Position numbers and translations under genes: made by a program
From: Pachypanchax playfairii
Taxonomy: Eukaryota; Chordata; Actinopteri; Cyprinodontiformes; Aplocheilidae
Length of the DNA: 64,000 nucleotides
Direction: 5' to 3'
NCBI GenBank assembly: GCA_006937955.1
Contig: SSNP01000137.1
Location: forward strand, 533,129-597,128
The notes under the pieces: model-generated
What the model was told of the DNA's origin: nothing
The model's input: the letters and a program-made list of their open reading frames with translations, nothing else
Database searches by the model: none
In this document: one piece after another, positions 54,560 through 64,000 of the stretch
How the letters are laid out: each line of letters opens with the position of its first letter
Position numbering within the stretch: position 1 is the stretch's first letter

Positions 54560-55140
54560 TTGACTACGTTTGCATGCAGCCAATATTCAGAAATGTTCAG
54601 AATAACCTGTTTACATACATAAGTAGAGAGAGTTACCACTGTATACATGAAACTTGCAATAACCCGATTTAAACGTGGATGTTGGGGTAGCGTCATGACG
54701 TACGGACTACTTCAAGATGCAATGTGCGTCATTTCCGATTCTTCTTCCTGTATCCAAAAACAACAACATCACTATCTCTGTACTTTCTGCCGTCAACAAA
54801 AGACATAATGTTTCACCAGACTGATGAAAAAATTGGTTTCCTCCTCACTCCAAAAGTGTAGTGCTGTGCTGCGTCTCGCCATGTTGACCTTGACTTGTTT
54901 ACTTCCGGCGTACTGGTGCATAGTCTCTACTCAAAAGACCAAGATTCCTTGCGAATAGAGCATGCGCTGAACACACGTTTTGATGGGGTTATGCTGATAC
55001 GCGTTTACATGACTAAATATATTGGTTAGAAAAGGGTTACCCCAGGGGTAAAAACCCAGTAATGAGCATATTTGGGTTTTTGCCGGTGTTTACATGGCCA
55101 TGCGGAACCGGGTTATTGTGAATATTCGGGTTTTAGCAGT
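54560..55140. repeat. MITE-like sequence
   Basis: Contains GACTACGTTTGCATGCAGCC, TTTACATG repeats and, near the right side, TGTTTACATGGCCATGCG and GTGAATATTCGGGTT, partly inverted. Non-coding. Ends not defined. Confidence 0.4.
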
Positions 55141-55342
55141 TGTAGCTTTAAAATGGTGAGAGACAGATACTGTAAATTGTAGAAATTATGAAATTGACCC
55201 AAAGTTTCCAAAAGTAACAAATTTAAGTTTCTAATCTGCATATGATGATGTCACTGATGACATCATTTTCTCATCCATCTTCGATCAAGCATCCCAGTAC
55301 ATAAAAATGAAAAAACTCAGAGAAATGTCAAAACAGATGATG

Positions 55343-56046
55343 TCAAAACTCATTCTCACAACACTGAATAAAGAACAACATCTTATTGATCATTATAGCT
55401 TCCACTAGTGCCATGCACAAAAACAGAGCAATGAAGGCTTTCATCTCCTGGACTGTAACATCATACCAGTCCTGAAATTGTGATTTTGGTTTCAGTGCTT
55501 GATTGGCCAAGTACTGGTGGGCATATCTGTTTATTTCTTTAGTTATCAATGTCCAGAAATCCATAGTTAGGAAGAGGAAATCAACTGGCTCTGCATTGCT
55601 TAGATCCTTCTCTACAAGATAACCAAAACAGGCTCTTTGAAGCTCTGGATCCAGCCCTCATACACCTCTTCGCCATGCGAAAACAGCCAACCATCATCTT
55701 CTTCATCAGATCTACCCTTCACCACCGTTTACAGCTCACCTGGTGGAGGGACATCATCATGAGCTCCGCTCTATCGTCTTGATGCAGGTGAAACACTTGG
55801 CTGTCCTCTCCCGCGGGGCTGCGCGCTGAGCATAGGGACATATTCACTCGCAGAGGAACTGTTGCTCTGATCCTCCTCGGAGAACGAATCATCAGCTCCA
55901 TCAAATAAATCTTTACCCTCCGAGTCTTCATCAGCAAAAATCTGCTGTAAGACCTGCCCGACAGTAAAACTTTGGAAGGCATCTTGAACAAAAATCTTGA
56001 TCGTTGAGAAAAACACTCCTAAATCCACATGGCGAAAGACCATCAC
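55343..56046 (-). pseudogene. piggyBac-like transposase, N-terminal region
   Basis: Minus strand. The start region (MMVFRHVDLG...FTVGQVLQQIFADEDSEG, then acidic DDSFSEEDQSNSSSASEYVP) is the usual acidic N-terminus of PGBD4-like proteins. After frame disruption, 55600-55343 reads MDFWTLITKEINRYAHQYLA, WYDVTVQEMKAFIALFLCM, the start of the DDE_Tnp_1_7 domain. The catalytic Asp residues downstream are missing. Confidence 0.75.
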
Positions 56047-56049
56047 TGA

Positions 56050-56810
56050 TTTAGCGCGAGCTTTTTATACACTCCTTTCTCACCCGTATATAAAGTCCCA
56101 GGAACCACTGGTCCGACAGCAACGTTGTTTCCCCGGCCAAAAATGGTCGCGGTAGGACGGCTTCAATTGGGAAAATATTTATAACAGAACATTTTCCTAA
56201 AAATGCATTCAGATACACTTGTACATGTCTACAGTTATCTGGCGTTACATGTCTAATTGTTATTTTGTCTTGGAGCTACGTGTGGCTCAACTTAAATTTT
56301 GTTGTGAATCAGAAGCTGACGTCCAATAGTCACGTCCTTTACATGTGCATTTATAATCCATCGTCGCCTTCTCTGAATGAAATTGTGATAAAGCTGTGTT
56401 TAGTCCTTGCATGGTTAATACTGCAATGATTAATTTAATCCACCAACTTTTTAATAGGTTGTGAAGACCTCGACTGAATTGCATGTCTTGATCAGCTGTG
56501 AGTCGTTCACTGCGTCTTTTACACGTAGTTAAGGAAACCAGAAAAAACAGGAGTTATCTTTATGAAATATACGATTTTTACACATCGAATATATATATAT
56601 TTTTTTTCTTGTTTAAATAAATATGATTACAAAGTGCCCAGTGTGATTGCAAAGCCACAACATTTAATTATTTCAAGATATAAAAAGATCTCGTGATATT
56701 ACAAAATCCCGCGAGATTCAGCTCGACAAAAATGAACTTCAGCCAAAGCTGATGAGGAGGAGGATATGATTTCAGTCGAGATTCCTAAAAAGTTTTTCTT
56801 CTGCACTAAT
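56050..56810. other. No gene recognised
   Basis: AT-rich intergenic sequence. Frames such as 56287-56484 lack domains. Confidence 0.4.
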
Positions 56811-56814
56811 TCTC

Positions 56815-57615
56815 ATTGCAGGGCGTGGCAGCAGCTGATTAATGGCTGCAGGTGTGCCTCATTACCCAGCTCAGGTGAGCTGGGTATTTAAGCAGAGGAG
56901 GAACTGGAGACAGACGCCAGTTTGTTCCACAACCTTATCGTGGTAACGTGTGGCCTGAGCTAGTGTACTGATAGTGTTTATATTAGACCGTGTTTAACCT
57001 GCGCTCTCCTTCACTTTTTCTAGTCCTGTCTCCTGAAGCGTCTCTCCACGGCCTGGGTGCCTCTGCGCTGGCCGTCTGCCGCGCTGTTTGGAGGACTCTG
57101 TGCTCACGGGCTTCCCTGTCGTGTTCTACCACGACCGTCTCCTCACCCTAGCTCCCTGCCTGTCTCTGGTCCTCTCTGACGTCCGCACCTGCCCCTGTAC
57201 CAACTCGCTCTGTCACCCCTGCTCCTACCTCTCCCGTGGATTCTACAACTCGCTCTGGATTTATCCCAACCAACCACCACCTCTGGATCACCACCACAGC
57301 TGCTGGCTCTCTGAACCTCTCCTCATGCTCTGCACCATCCCATCTCCTGTAAGTGCTCTGGGCACACTCCCAGTGCACCGCAGCACCCACAATCATCTCC
57401 TGGAACGATCTGTCACTAACCTGTCTCTCCTCCACTGCCAGGGTCCCTCCTGCGCTCCTGTACCCGATCCAGTATTATCTACTGCAGTCCCTGCACATTC
57501 CTTATTCACTACTGCACTGTAAATAATAAATCACCTTCATCTGATTCTTGCATTCTGTGTGTTGATCTGGAGTGTGGGGTGTACTTTGGAGTTCGAACAA
57601 CCTACAAACATGACA
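56815..57615 (+). mobile_element. Probable solo LTR
   Basis: About 0.8 kb with GGTATTTAAGCAG promoter near 56884, pyrimidine-rich R/U5-like sequence, AATAAA at about 57525 and end ACAAACATGACA. No internal retrotransposon sequence. A matching 5-bp target duplication was not found, so the left edge is uncertain. The 144-codon frame at 57088-57522 inside it is not convincing. Confidence 0.5.
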
Positions 57616-58025
57616 GGTAAGCATATTTTGTATTAATAGATTAACATGCTTGAGTTTTACTTGGTTGACATCAATGAACCAAAATAAATCATACGTTGGA
57701 AACTGAAATGTACCAAATTTGACTTAAATTAGCTTAGCCTTAGGCTAAATGTGCATTCACACTACCGTCAACGAGTGGCAAGTTTACATGTAAAGTCTAC
57801 TTTTGTTTGTTATTATTGTAATATTCTCTTCCCTCAGATGCTGTAAAGAGGATTCCAAATGCAACTGAATCCGAAATTGATGCCCATATGGCAAAACACT
57901 TTTAACAGCATATGCTCCATGCAGGAGCTGGCGGAGGTTAGATGGAACACAAAGGGATATTTGGTGACAGTGTTAGTGTTACTGAACTGAACTAACGGAG
58001 GTGAGATAAACAGAAAGCAAGTGAT
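57616..58025. other. No gene recognised
   Basis: Short AT-rich stretch between the LTR and the LINE tail. Confidence 0.4.
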
Positions 58026-58089
58026 GAACATCAAATCAAATCAAAAATACTTAATTAATCCCCGAAAGGAAATTAAGTGTTGTTGTAGC

Positions 58090-59014
58090 TCAGTTCTTCT
58101 TTAGGGGGTCATTGTAGAAGGTTCTAGCTGTAGACTGGAAGGGTCTCCTGTAGAGGGTTCTAGCTGTAGACTGGAAGGGTCTCCTGTAGAGGGTTCTAGC
58201 TGTAGACTGGAAGGGTCTCCTGTAGAGGGTTCTAGCTGTGGACAGGAAGGATCTCCTGTAGAGGGTTCTAGCTGTGGACAGGAAGGATCTCCTGTAGAGG
58301 GTTCTAGCTGTGGACAGGAAGGATCTCCTGTAGAGGGTTCTAGCTGTGGACAGGAAGGATCTCCTGTAGAGGGTTCTAGCTGTGGACAGGAAGGATCTCC
58401 TGTAGAGGGTTCTAGCTGTGGACAGGAAGGGTCTCCTGTAGAGGGTTCTAGCTGTGGACAGGAAGGATCTCCTGTAGAGGGTTCTAGCTGTGGACAGGAA
58501 GGATCTCCTGTAGAGGGTTCTAGCTGTGGACAGGAAGGATCTCCTGTAGAGGGTTCTAGCTGTGGATAGGAAGGATCTCCTGTAGCGGTCTGTGCTGCAG
58601 CGGATTATGAAGAATCTTCTGACTGAAGACACTCTGTTGTTGAGTTACTGTGTTCTGAAGAGGATGATGAGAGTTTTCCATCATGTTCTTCATCCTCCTT
58701 TGAACAATCAACTCAAGAAACTCCAGTTCAGTCTCCAGGACAGAATCAGTCCTCCTTATCCATCTGTTCAGCCTCTTCATGTCACCTGCTCTGATGCTCC
58801 GCCCCCAACAGGTGACTGCAGATGTGATCAGCTGACAAACTCCTCTTCTTTTTTCGCTCCTCTTCAAATCTCTGTCTGCCCGTATTGTTTGAAAACCAGA
58901 CAGAGACACACTGGAGTCCAGGATATGTTCCTTTAGCCATGTCTCAGTAAAACACATGATGCTGCATTCCTGATAATCTGGCTGGGTCTTCAACAGAGAT
59001 TCAAGTTCATCCAT
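58090..59014 (-). pseudogene. Fused endonuclease/C-terminal LINE ORF with 12-residue repeats
   Basis: Frame from 59014: MDELESLLKTQPDYQECSIM, CFTETWLKEHILDSSV and GFQTIRADRDLKR are the start of an AP endonuclease. At about KRRG it jumps to DMKRLNRWIRRTDSVLETEL and VQRRMKNMMENSHHPLQNTV, the LINE C-terminus. So the bulk of the endonuclease and all of RT are deleted. After a frameshift near 58560-58630 the next frame contains about 13 copies of YRR(S/P)F(L/Q)STARTL and ends at 58090. Confidence 0.75.
58121..58588 (-). repeat. 36-bp coding minisatellite, about 13 units
   Basis: Unit GGTTCTAGCTGTGGACAGGA plus AGGATCTCCTGTAGAG. The three leftmost units have the variant TAGACTGGAAGGGTC; most of the others are identical. 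Related copies at 13.0 and 59.7 kb have a single unit, so the array expanded in this copy. In the LINE frame each unit is exactly 12 codons. Confidence 0.95.
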
Positions 59015-59646
59015 TTTGTTAGCAAAGAGATCTCACATTTGTCAATATAACTGATGGAAGTGAAGGTTTAAACGTTCTCTTTCTCTCTCTTCACTGTGCT
59101 CCTGTCCTGCATCCATGTCTTCTTCTTTTGAGATCATCAGGGATCCAGAGTTTCAATTTGAGGATTATTTCAGCCTTAGAAATGTCAGTTAGTTGCTCTT
59201 TCTTGTAAACAAGTCTCTTGTTGCCATGGTTACGCATCATAACAAGTGGAACAAAAGTGACAAATCAAGCAAAAAACTCAATCAGCACAGCACCCAAAAC
59301 AGAAGAAAAGTATGAAGAAAATATTTCCAGAAGAAAAAACTAGCAAGAAATACTCAAAAGAACAAAAAAAAAATGCTAGCAAATGCTTGCTAAGTCACAG
59401 AGCTACTCCAACAAGCTGCCACCAATTATAGCGCTATTCCATGTTTTTCCTGTTTCCCGACAGGGTGAATCTGTTTAATAAATAAATGTGATATATAATT
59501 TTGTGGCTTATTATTTCATCCCATTATCTTTGATCAGTTGTAATAAACTACTAAAATGAAAAGAAGATAATACTTTTAAAGTGTTTTATATAAATTATGC
59601 AAAATTACATGCATATAAGTATCACAATGTCTAAGTAAAGTTGTTG

Positions 59647-59885
59647 GATCAAATCAAAAATAATTTCTTAATCCCCGAAGGGAAATTAAGTGTTGTTGTA
59701 GCTCGGTTCTTCTTCAGGGAGCCATTGTAGAGAGTTCTAGCTGTGGGCAGGAAGGATCTCCTGTATCGGTCTGTGCTGCAGCGGATTCTGAAGAAGCCTT
59801 TGACTGAAGACACTGTGTTGTTGAGTTACTGTGTTCTGAAGAGGAGGATGAGGGTTCTCCATGATTTTCATTTTCCGAACCATCC
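59647..59885 (-). mobile_element. LINE 3' end, 5'-truncated
   Basis: Same family as 58026-59430; one 36-bp unit only (around 59735). Tail of TTTGAT type at 59647. Confidence 0.8.
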
Positions 59886-60960
59886 ATGAAGAGATAGAAA
59901 AGGGTTTTACTCGAGATTTTTACAAACAAACAAACCCATATAAATTATGTGCTAAAATCATTAACATATATTATAGTCAACTAGTGACGGCAGGTAGAAA
60001 AATCAATGAGATATTTAAACACCAGTATATTAAGCTTTTTGGGGGTGGGAGGGGCAGTCGCAATTTTGCAACTTTGGCGCCTAAAGGGTTAAACATGTCA
60101 CCATATAACCTTGATCAACTAATAGTTCTATGTACTTTCTTTACATTTAGTTGATTATAACATCTAAAGTAAATACACAAGAAAATTTTGATAACATAGT
60201 AGTTGAACAATTAATCCACTCCATATGCAGACAATCATTTTGATGAAATATTGAAGAGGAAGAGTAGAAACTTACCACACTGTCTTCAGAATTCCTGCCA
60301 AAAAGGTAGTGGCATCTGTTGCTTTGTTGCTTATTTGAATTTGGAGCAAACCATTGCTGATTTATAGGGGTGATATCAATGGGTAACATAGTTGACAAAG
60401 ATTTCTCGGACACACACAAAGTGACTAATTTAATCTTTATTAAGGATTCAAATAATTTAAAAAACACCGTTATCATTTTTTAATGATTATTTTGAACAAA
60501 TAATGCTGAAAATAGTATCTTCTAGGGTTAATTTTGAAGAGCAAACTTGAAATGTATGAAATCGGACAGCACAAAAACGGCAAATTCCCGTATATAATTT
60601 GCATTTTTTGCTAAATTAAAGAACAAGTTAACATTCTGTATTAAAAGAAAGAGAAATATCACCCAATATAAAATTGGTCATTGCTTGAAATTAATATATA
60701 GTCAAATTGATAAATACACCCCATGGACATGGTATGTACCTGTAATTATAGAATCACTCGTGATGTTATATTGTGCTAGATATTCTTTAGAAAGAGAGTA
60801 ATTATTCAAAGAACTTTCAGAACTTGGGCTATTGACATTTTCTATAAAGTATATATTTGGAGCAAATTTGAAATCACAACAGATAGATAGAGCTGTCATA
60901 AAGTTTATTATTTCAACTAAGCTGTATGTGAGAATTTGAGGTAAAGGCATCATTAATCAG
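59886..60960. other. No gene recognised
   Basis: AT-rich. Several 80-110-codon frames (59861-60154, 60147-60476, 60702-60953) show no known domain and no conserved neighbours. Confidence 0.4.
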
Positions 60961-61079
60961 AAGGGGCAGCATTGCGCTCAGTTGGCGTACAGCCTGCCGA
61001 ATATAATTTGAAGAAGAAGAAAAAAAAAGGTTCGAAATCGTCTATGTTCGAAATCATGCGATGCGATTGAATTACGAGC

Positions 61080-61718
61080 ATAAAAAAAATTAAACACATG
61101 GGTAGAAATTCCATATAGTGTTAAAGAAGTGAAAGCAATTATCAAAAAGCAGATGATAAAGGAATGGCAGGAAATGTGGGTAAGGGGGGGAAAAGGAAGG
61201 CATTTATTTCAGATACAGGGAAAGGTGGGTAAGATGAGAATTATGGAAAAGAATAATAGAGAACAAATGATAATATCAATGTTAAGAATGGGACACACAG
61301 CTTTAAATAGCACGTTGCATTTAATAGGAAAACACACTACAGGGTTATGTGAATGTGAAAAAGTTAGGGAAACGGTAGAGCACATTTTATGTTATTGTAG
61401 TAAATATAGAGTAAATAGAAAAATGTTAAAAGAAAAGTTAAAATTAAAAGGAAATGGGGAATTGAATTTAAAGACTTTGTTAAATGGGGAAAACAGCAGT
61501 TATATGTTAGTGTTGGAATTCCTTAGGAAAAGTAGGTAAATTAAAAGAATATAGTTTATTTTTTCTTTTATTATGGGGTACCCCCACTCTGACTCACACT
61601 CCTATACAGTAGGTGGTGGTAATGCACCGTAAGTTGGATGCCAACCGCCATTTAAACAAAAAGAAGAAGAAGAAGAATGCCAAAAATAATTAGAAGAAGA
61701 AAAGCAGAAGCAGGGCAT
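61080..61718 (+). mobile_element. I-type LINE 3' fragment inserted in unit 3 promoter
   Basis: 5'-truncated insertion. It encodes a 136-codon end (61129-61539) with KAIIKKQMIKEWQEMWVRGG, MLRMGHTALNSTLHLIGKHT and CECEKVRETVEHILCYC, then the GGTGGTGGTAATGCACC and (GAA)n tail. Units 1 and 2 lack it at the matching place (ACGAGCA...GCATGAGCC). Confidence 0.8.
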
Positions 61719-61744
61719 GAGCCACGTTACAGTGCAAGTTAGAA

Positions 61745-61942
61745 GTGTACGATAATTTTGCTCAAAGTACGGTAATTTTAAGGTCTTGGTACTATGCTTT
61801 CATAGATCGGGCTACACTGTTAGCAACAGCGGCAGTTAGTGAACCGTTAGCGGGAGTTTACTGGAAAGAAGTCAAACGTATTAGACCCGTTTCTAACAGA
61901 GCAGTAACTGTTAAAAGAAGATGGTTGGTGAATAAAAACTAA
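61745..61942 (+). CDS. Upstream ORF of zinc-finger unit 3 (65 codons)
   Basis: Starts MYDNFAQSTVILRSWYYAF, two codons longer than unit 2's version, ending 5 nt before the main ATG. No domain. Confidence 0.35.
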   Translation: MYDNFAQSTVILRSWYYAFIDRATLLATAAVSEPLAGVYWKEVKRIRPVSNRAVTVKRRWLVNKN

Positions 61943-61947
61943 CCAAG

Positions 61948-62122
61948 ATGTTGCGACAGCAGGTCAAACAGCGACTGGACATCGCAAAGGAAAAAATATC
62001 AGGGGTTTTTGAAAACGCAGCAGATGATAACAAACAGGAATTGTCGTGTGTAGCAAAATCGGAGGGACAAAAAAGAAGCCTGGATGCTGTTAGCCTCCCA
62101 AATGATGAACTCCACTTATTAG
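61948..62122 (+). CDS. Zinc-finger protein unit 3, exon 1
   Basis: Intact exon 1: MLRQQVKQRLDIAKEKISGV and GQKRSLDAVSLPNDELHL, donor AG|GTTTGT at 62122/62123, phase 1. The length equals unit 2's exon. The intron starts normally, then at TTAA 62200-62203 a piggyBac element begins. The finger exon would lie beyond the window. Confidence 0.8.
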
Positions 62123-62203
62123 GTTTGTATATTTTCATTTTTCTATCAGCGTGATGATGATAAGTAAAGATTAGTTCAGGTAGCAAATGAGTTAACATCT
62201 TAA

Positions 62204-63126
62204 CCCTTTGATGCGCAACATGGGTCAAAAATGACCCGCATTCATTGTCTGTTATTTCATGCTGGCTGAGTTTTTCTTTGTTCTAGCTTTTGAAATCAAT
62301 TTATTTTATGATTGAACATTCCAAGTAGTTTTTAAATGTCTTGTTTTCGATTGCCATAGATCATTATTTAAATTTTTCCTTTCATACTTCATGAACAAAA
62401 ATATTTTTTATATTGTTACATCAAATATGTACACAATCATCCAAATACAATTTAAAACTAAATGACTCAATAAACTGATAATTTGTTTAAAATAATTATC
62501 TTAGCAGTGTGTGGGGCCAAACATGTATGTATTTAATACTTGTAACATGTTTATTTTCAGTTTGTCACACATAACACAGCGTGGCTATTGAGCTGAGCTG
62601 TATCAGTATTTTGTCAATTGGTGAAATGTGACTCTAGAACACAAATTGCTACAATAATTACATGCCTCACAAAGTAAAATTTGATGTTTGTGCTCCTTGC
62701 ACAAAGGCCTTGTTCACTGGGAACACCAGCTACTGATGTTTCTGTCTTTAGAAACTGGGCTCTTCCTTTGGCCCTCCTGTCTGGTTGGGTGGTGGCTGTG
62801 ATTTGCTTTTTTAACACACATCTTTCGTTTGCTTTAACAATAAGCTTTTGAAGTTTGGGCATGGCCTCCATGTGCCTCTTCATATGTGGCATGATAAACT
62901 CTTTGCCCAACCCCTTAATAAAAACCTGAGGGGAGTTGTTGACACCACTCATATTGGTGGCAACATCCAGTATGTTGTACCTGAGAACCATGTGTTCTCC
63001 ACCAACATGAATAGTTACTGATCCATTGTGTACACACATCTCCTTTTGTTTTGTTGTAGTACTGATCACTTCTGGTTTCTTCTTCTGACTGCTGTCATCA
63101 CTGCGTTGTCATCATGCATGGTGCTT
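62204..63126 (-). mobile_element. piggyBac element, terminus and C-terminal transposase part
   Basis: TTAA at 62200-62203 followed by CCCTTTGATGCGCAACATGG and a GGGTCAAAAATGACCC palindrome, a piggyBac terminus. Units 1 and 2 have an uninterrupted TTAA at this intron site. The minus-strand frame 63069-62614 reads RYNILDVATNMSGVNNSPQV and FIKGLGKEFIMPHMKRHMEA, matching the piggyBac C-terminus. The N-terminal part and other end are lost near 63126. Confidence 0.8.
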
Positions 63127-63922
63127 AGTAGGGGTGGGCGGTACACCGGTGTCATAGTCATCACCGGTGTGACATTGCGCCACGACATGGACTTTCTAAT
63201 ACCGTCAATACCGTAATAAATCAATTATGCGCCTTGAATGGCTGCATTTACATCAATAATAGCTAATTCTAAATAATAAGGTATTAAATTTTCTTCAAAC
63301 GTTCAGTTGTGGTCTGAATACCTGTCCTTTATACTATATATCTTGTTGCAAATAAAAAAGTAAAACACATTCGTATCAGCTTTGCAGGTGGTAGGTAAAA
63401 GGGGAGTGGCCAATAAATTAGCGTAATGAGCACTTAACAGAGTAATCAATAAAGAAACGACTGGTGAAACATTGTGAAGAAAGGTCGGGCCTGTAGCCTA
63501 TATTATCTGAAAAGAGATGAGTGGAGTGTGAAAACCAGACGGCGAGACCGAGGCCGCTGTAGAGGAAACTCTCGTTCCAAAAAGAGGAGGCACCTCCGTT
63601 ATTTGGAACTGGTTCGGTTTTAAATCATCCGACACGGCGCAAGCTTCAGTAATATGCAAGGTTTGTCGCTGTGTTGTGACAGCAAGAGGTGGAAATACAA
63701 GCAACCTGTTTCATCATTTAAAAAACACGCACGCCCTTGAACATGAAGAGGCAACCCCGGCCAAAACAAGTGCAAGTGGGACCAGCAGCATCAGCGGAGC
63801 CCGTCCCAAGACTACACAGCTTTCACTGCAGGCATTGTTTACTGCTACTACACCTTACGACAAGAGTAGTAAGAAATGGAATGATATTATAAATATATTA
63901 AAAATGCATAATACTCTTATTA
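63127..63922 (+). mobile_element. hAT element with BED-finger exon (ZBED-like), truncated
   Basis: Starts near GGGGTGGGCGGTACACCGGTG. A frame from about 63540 encodes VPKRGGTSVIWNWFGF, VICKVCRCVVTARGG and NTSNLFHHLKNTH, a BED zinc finger (C-x2-C...H-x4-H), then a Ser/Thr-rich linker and SKKWNDIINI. It is cut at 63922 by a pogo-like MITE. The catalytic domain is not in the window. Confidence 0.7.
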
Positions 63923-64000
63923 CAGTGGTCGACGGTTATATGCACAAAACTGCTGGGTACGTTCCTGCATCATAGAGAATCCATACACTTCTTTGCACAA
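63923..64000. mobile_element. Pogo-like MITE, left end, runs off window
   Basis: TA at 63921-63922 then CAGTGGTCGACGGTTATATG, identical by eye to the tip at 48689. Confidence 0.75.

Larger units (their letters stand above)
58026..59430 (-). mobile_element. Internally deleted LINE (endonuclease joined to C-terminus)
   Basis: Minus-strand LINE copy that keeps a 5' region (59430-59020), the start of an AP endonuclease and the ORF2 C-terminus, but no reverse transcriptase. The 3' end (58080-58026) has TTAATTTCC(T/C)TTCGGGG and a TTTGAT tail shared with copies at 12962 and 59647. Its C-terminal codons are expanded into a minisatellite. It could only move using another element's machinery. Confidence 0.75.

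Noticed and set aside
57088..57522. 144-codon frame in the solo LTR-like region
   Set aside because: Cys/Pro/Leu-rich translation of pyrimidine-rich LTR sequence; no domain.
58121..58588. Regular 36-bp repeats that could suggest a CRISPR array
   Set aside because: Units are head-to-tail with no spacers, lie in a LINE coding region, and the sequence is vertebrate.
60147..60953. Minus-strand frames of 83-109 codons
   Set aside because: AT-rich, no recognisable motif, no matching neighbours.

Overview
The window reads as a transposon-saturated stretch of a teleost fish chromosome, probably a percomorph. The evidence is a fish-type C2H2 zinc-finger gene family, fish Tc1, hAT, piggyBac and P-like DNA transposons, Sushi-like Ty3/Gypsy elements, L1, L2 and I-type LINEs, and split genes with GT/AG introns. 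No rRNA, tRNA, CRISPR array or prokaryotic feature is seen.

The host backbone is a tandem array of one zinc-finger gene. Unit 1 (about 6.54-19.2 kb) has a broken exon 1 and an open eight-finger exon 2 at 14.8-16.0 kb. Unit 2 (about 41.5-49.4 kb) is intact: exon 1 at 41838-42012 and exon 2 at 45435-46603, predicted 447 aa. Unit 3 starts at about 61.0 kb; only exon 1 (61948-62122) lies inside the window. The units share promoter, a 63-65-codon upstream ORF, intron ends and 3' flanks, so one copy often shows the empty site for an insertion in another.

Layout. 0.2-1.8 kb: Tc1 element with an open 340-codon transposase. 2.0-2.3 kb: microsatellites. 2.4-6.5 kb: I-type LINE 3' part split by an internally deleted Sushi-like Gypsy. 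6.5-19.2 kb: zinc-finger unit 1, its intron filled with L2, hAT and MITE insertions. 19.2-28.1 kb: L2 pieces and a broken multi-exon EnSpm/CACTA-like transposase gene carrying a short MITE, a solo LTR and a 2.2-kb insert. 28.2-32.9 kb: decayed Gypsy with a 3' LTR. 33.1-41.5 kb: L1 3' part whose 3' UTR holds a 5.9-kb P-element/THAP9-like transposon. 41.5-49.4 kb: zinc-finger unit 2 with Tc1, Harbinger-like and pogo-like insertions. 49.4-60.9 kb: TTAA MITE, LINE ORF1, an unassigned DDE-like transposase pseudogene, piggyBac-like fragment, probable solo LTR and an internally deleted LINE with a coding minisatellite. 61.0-64.0 kb: unit 3 exon 1, then piggyBac, hAT and pogo-like elements.

The zinc-finger paralogs keep nearly identical scaffolds but differ at DNA-contact positions, as expected for fast-evolving genes living among transposons. 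A role in silencing them is inference only. The most notable items are the P element with perfect 8-bp target duplications, a TTTAAAC frameshift site in the Sushi-like element, the LINE whose C-terminal 12-residue motif has expanded to about 13 copies, the unassigned transposase family at 52.9-54.3 kb, and the many nested insertions datable from target duplications.
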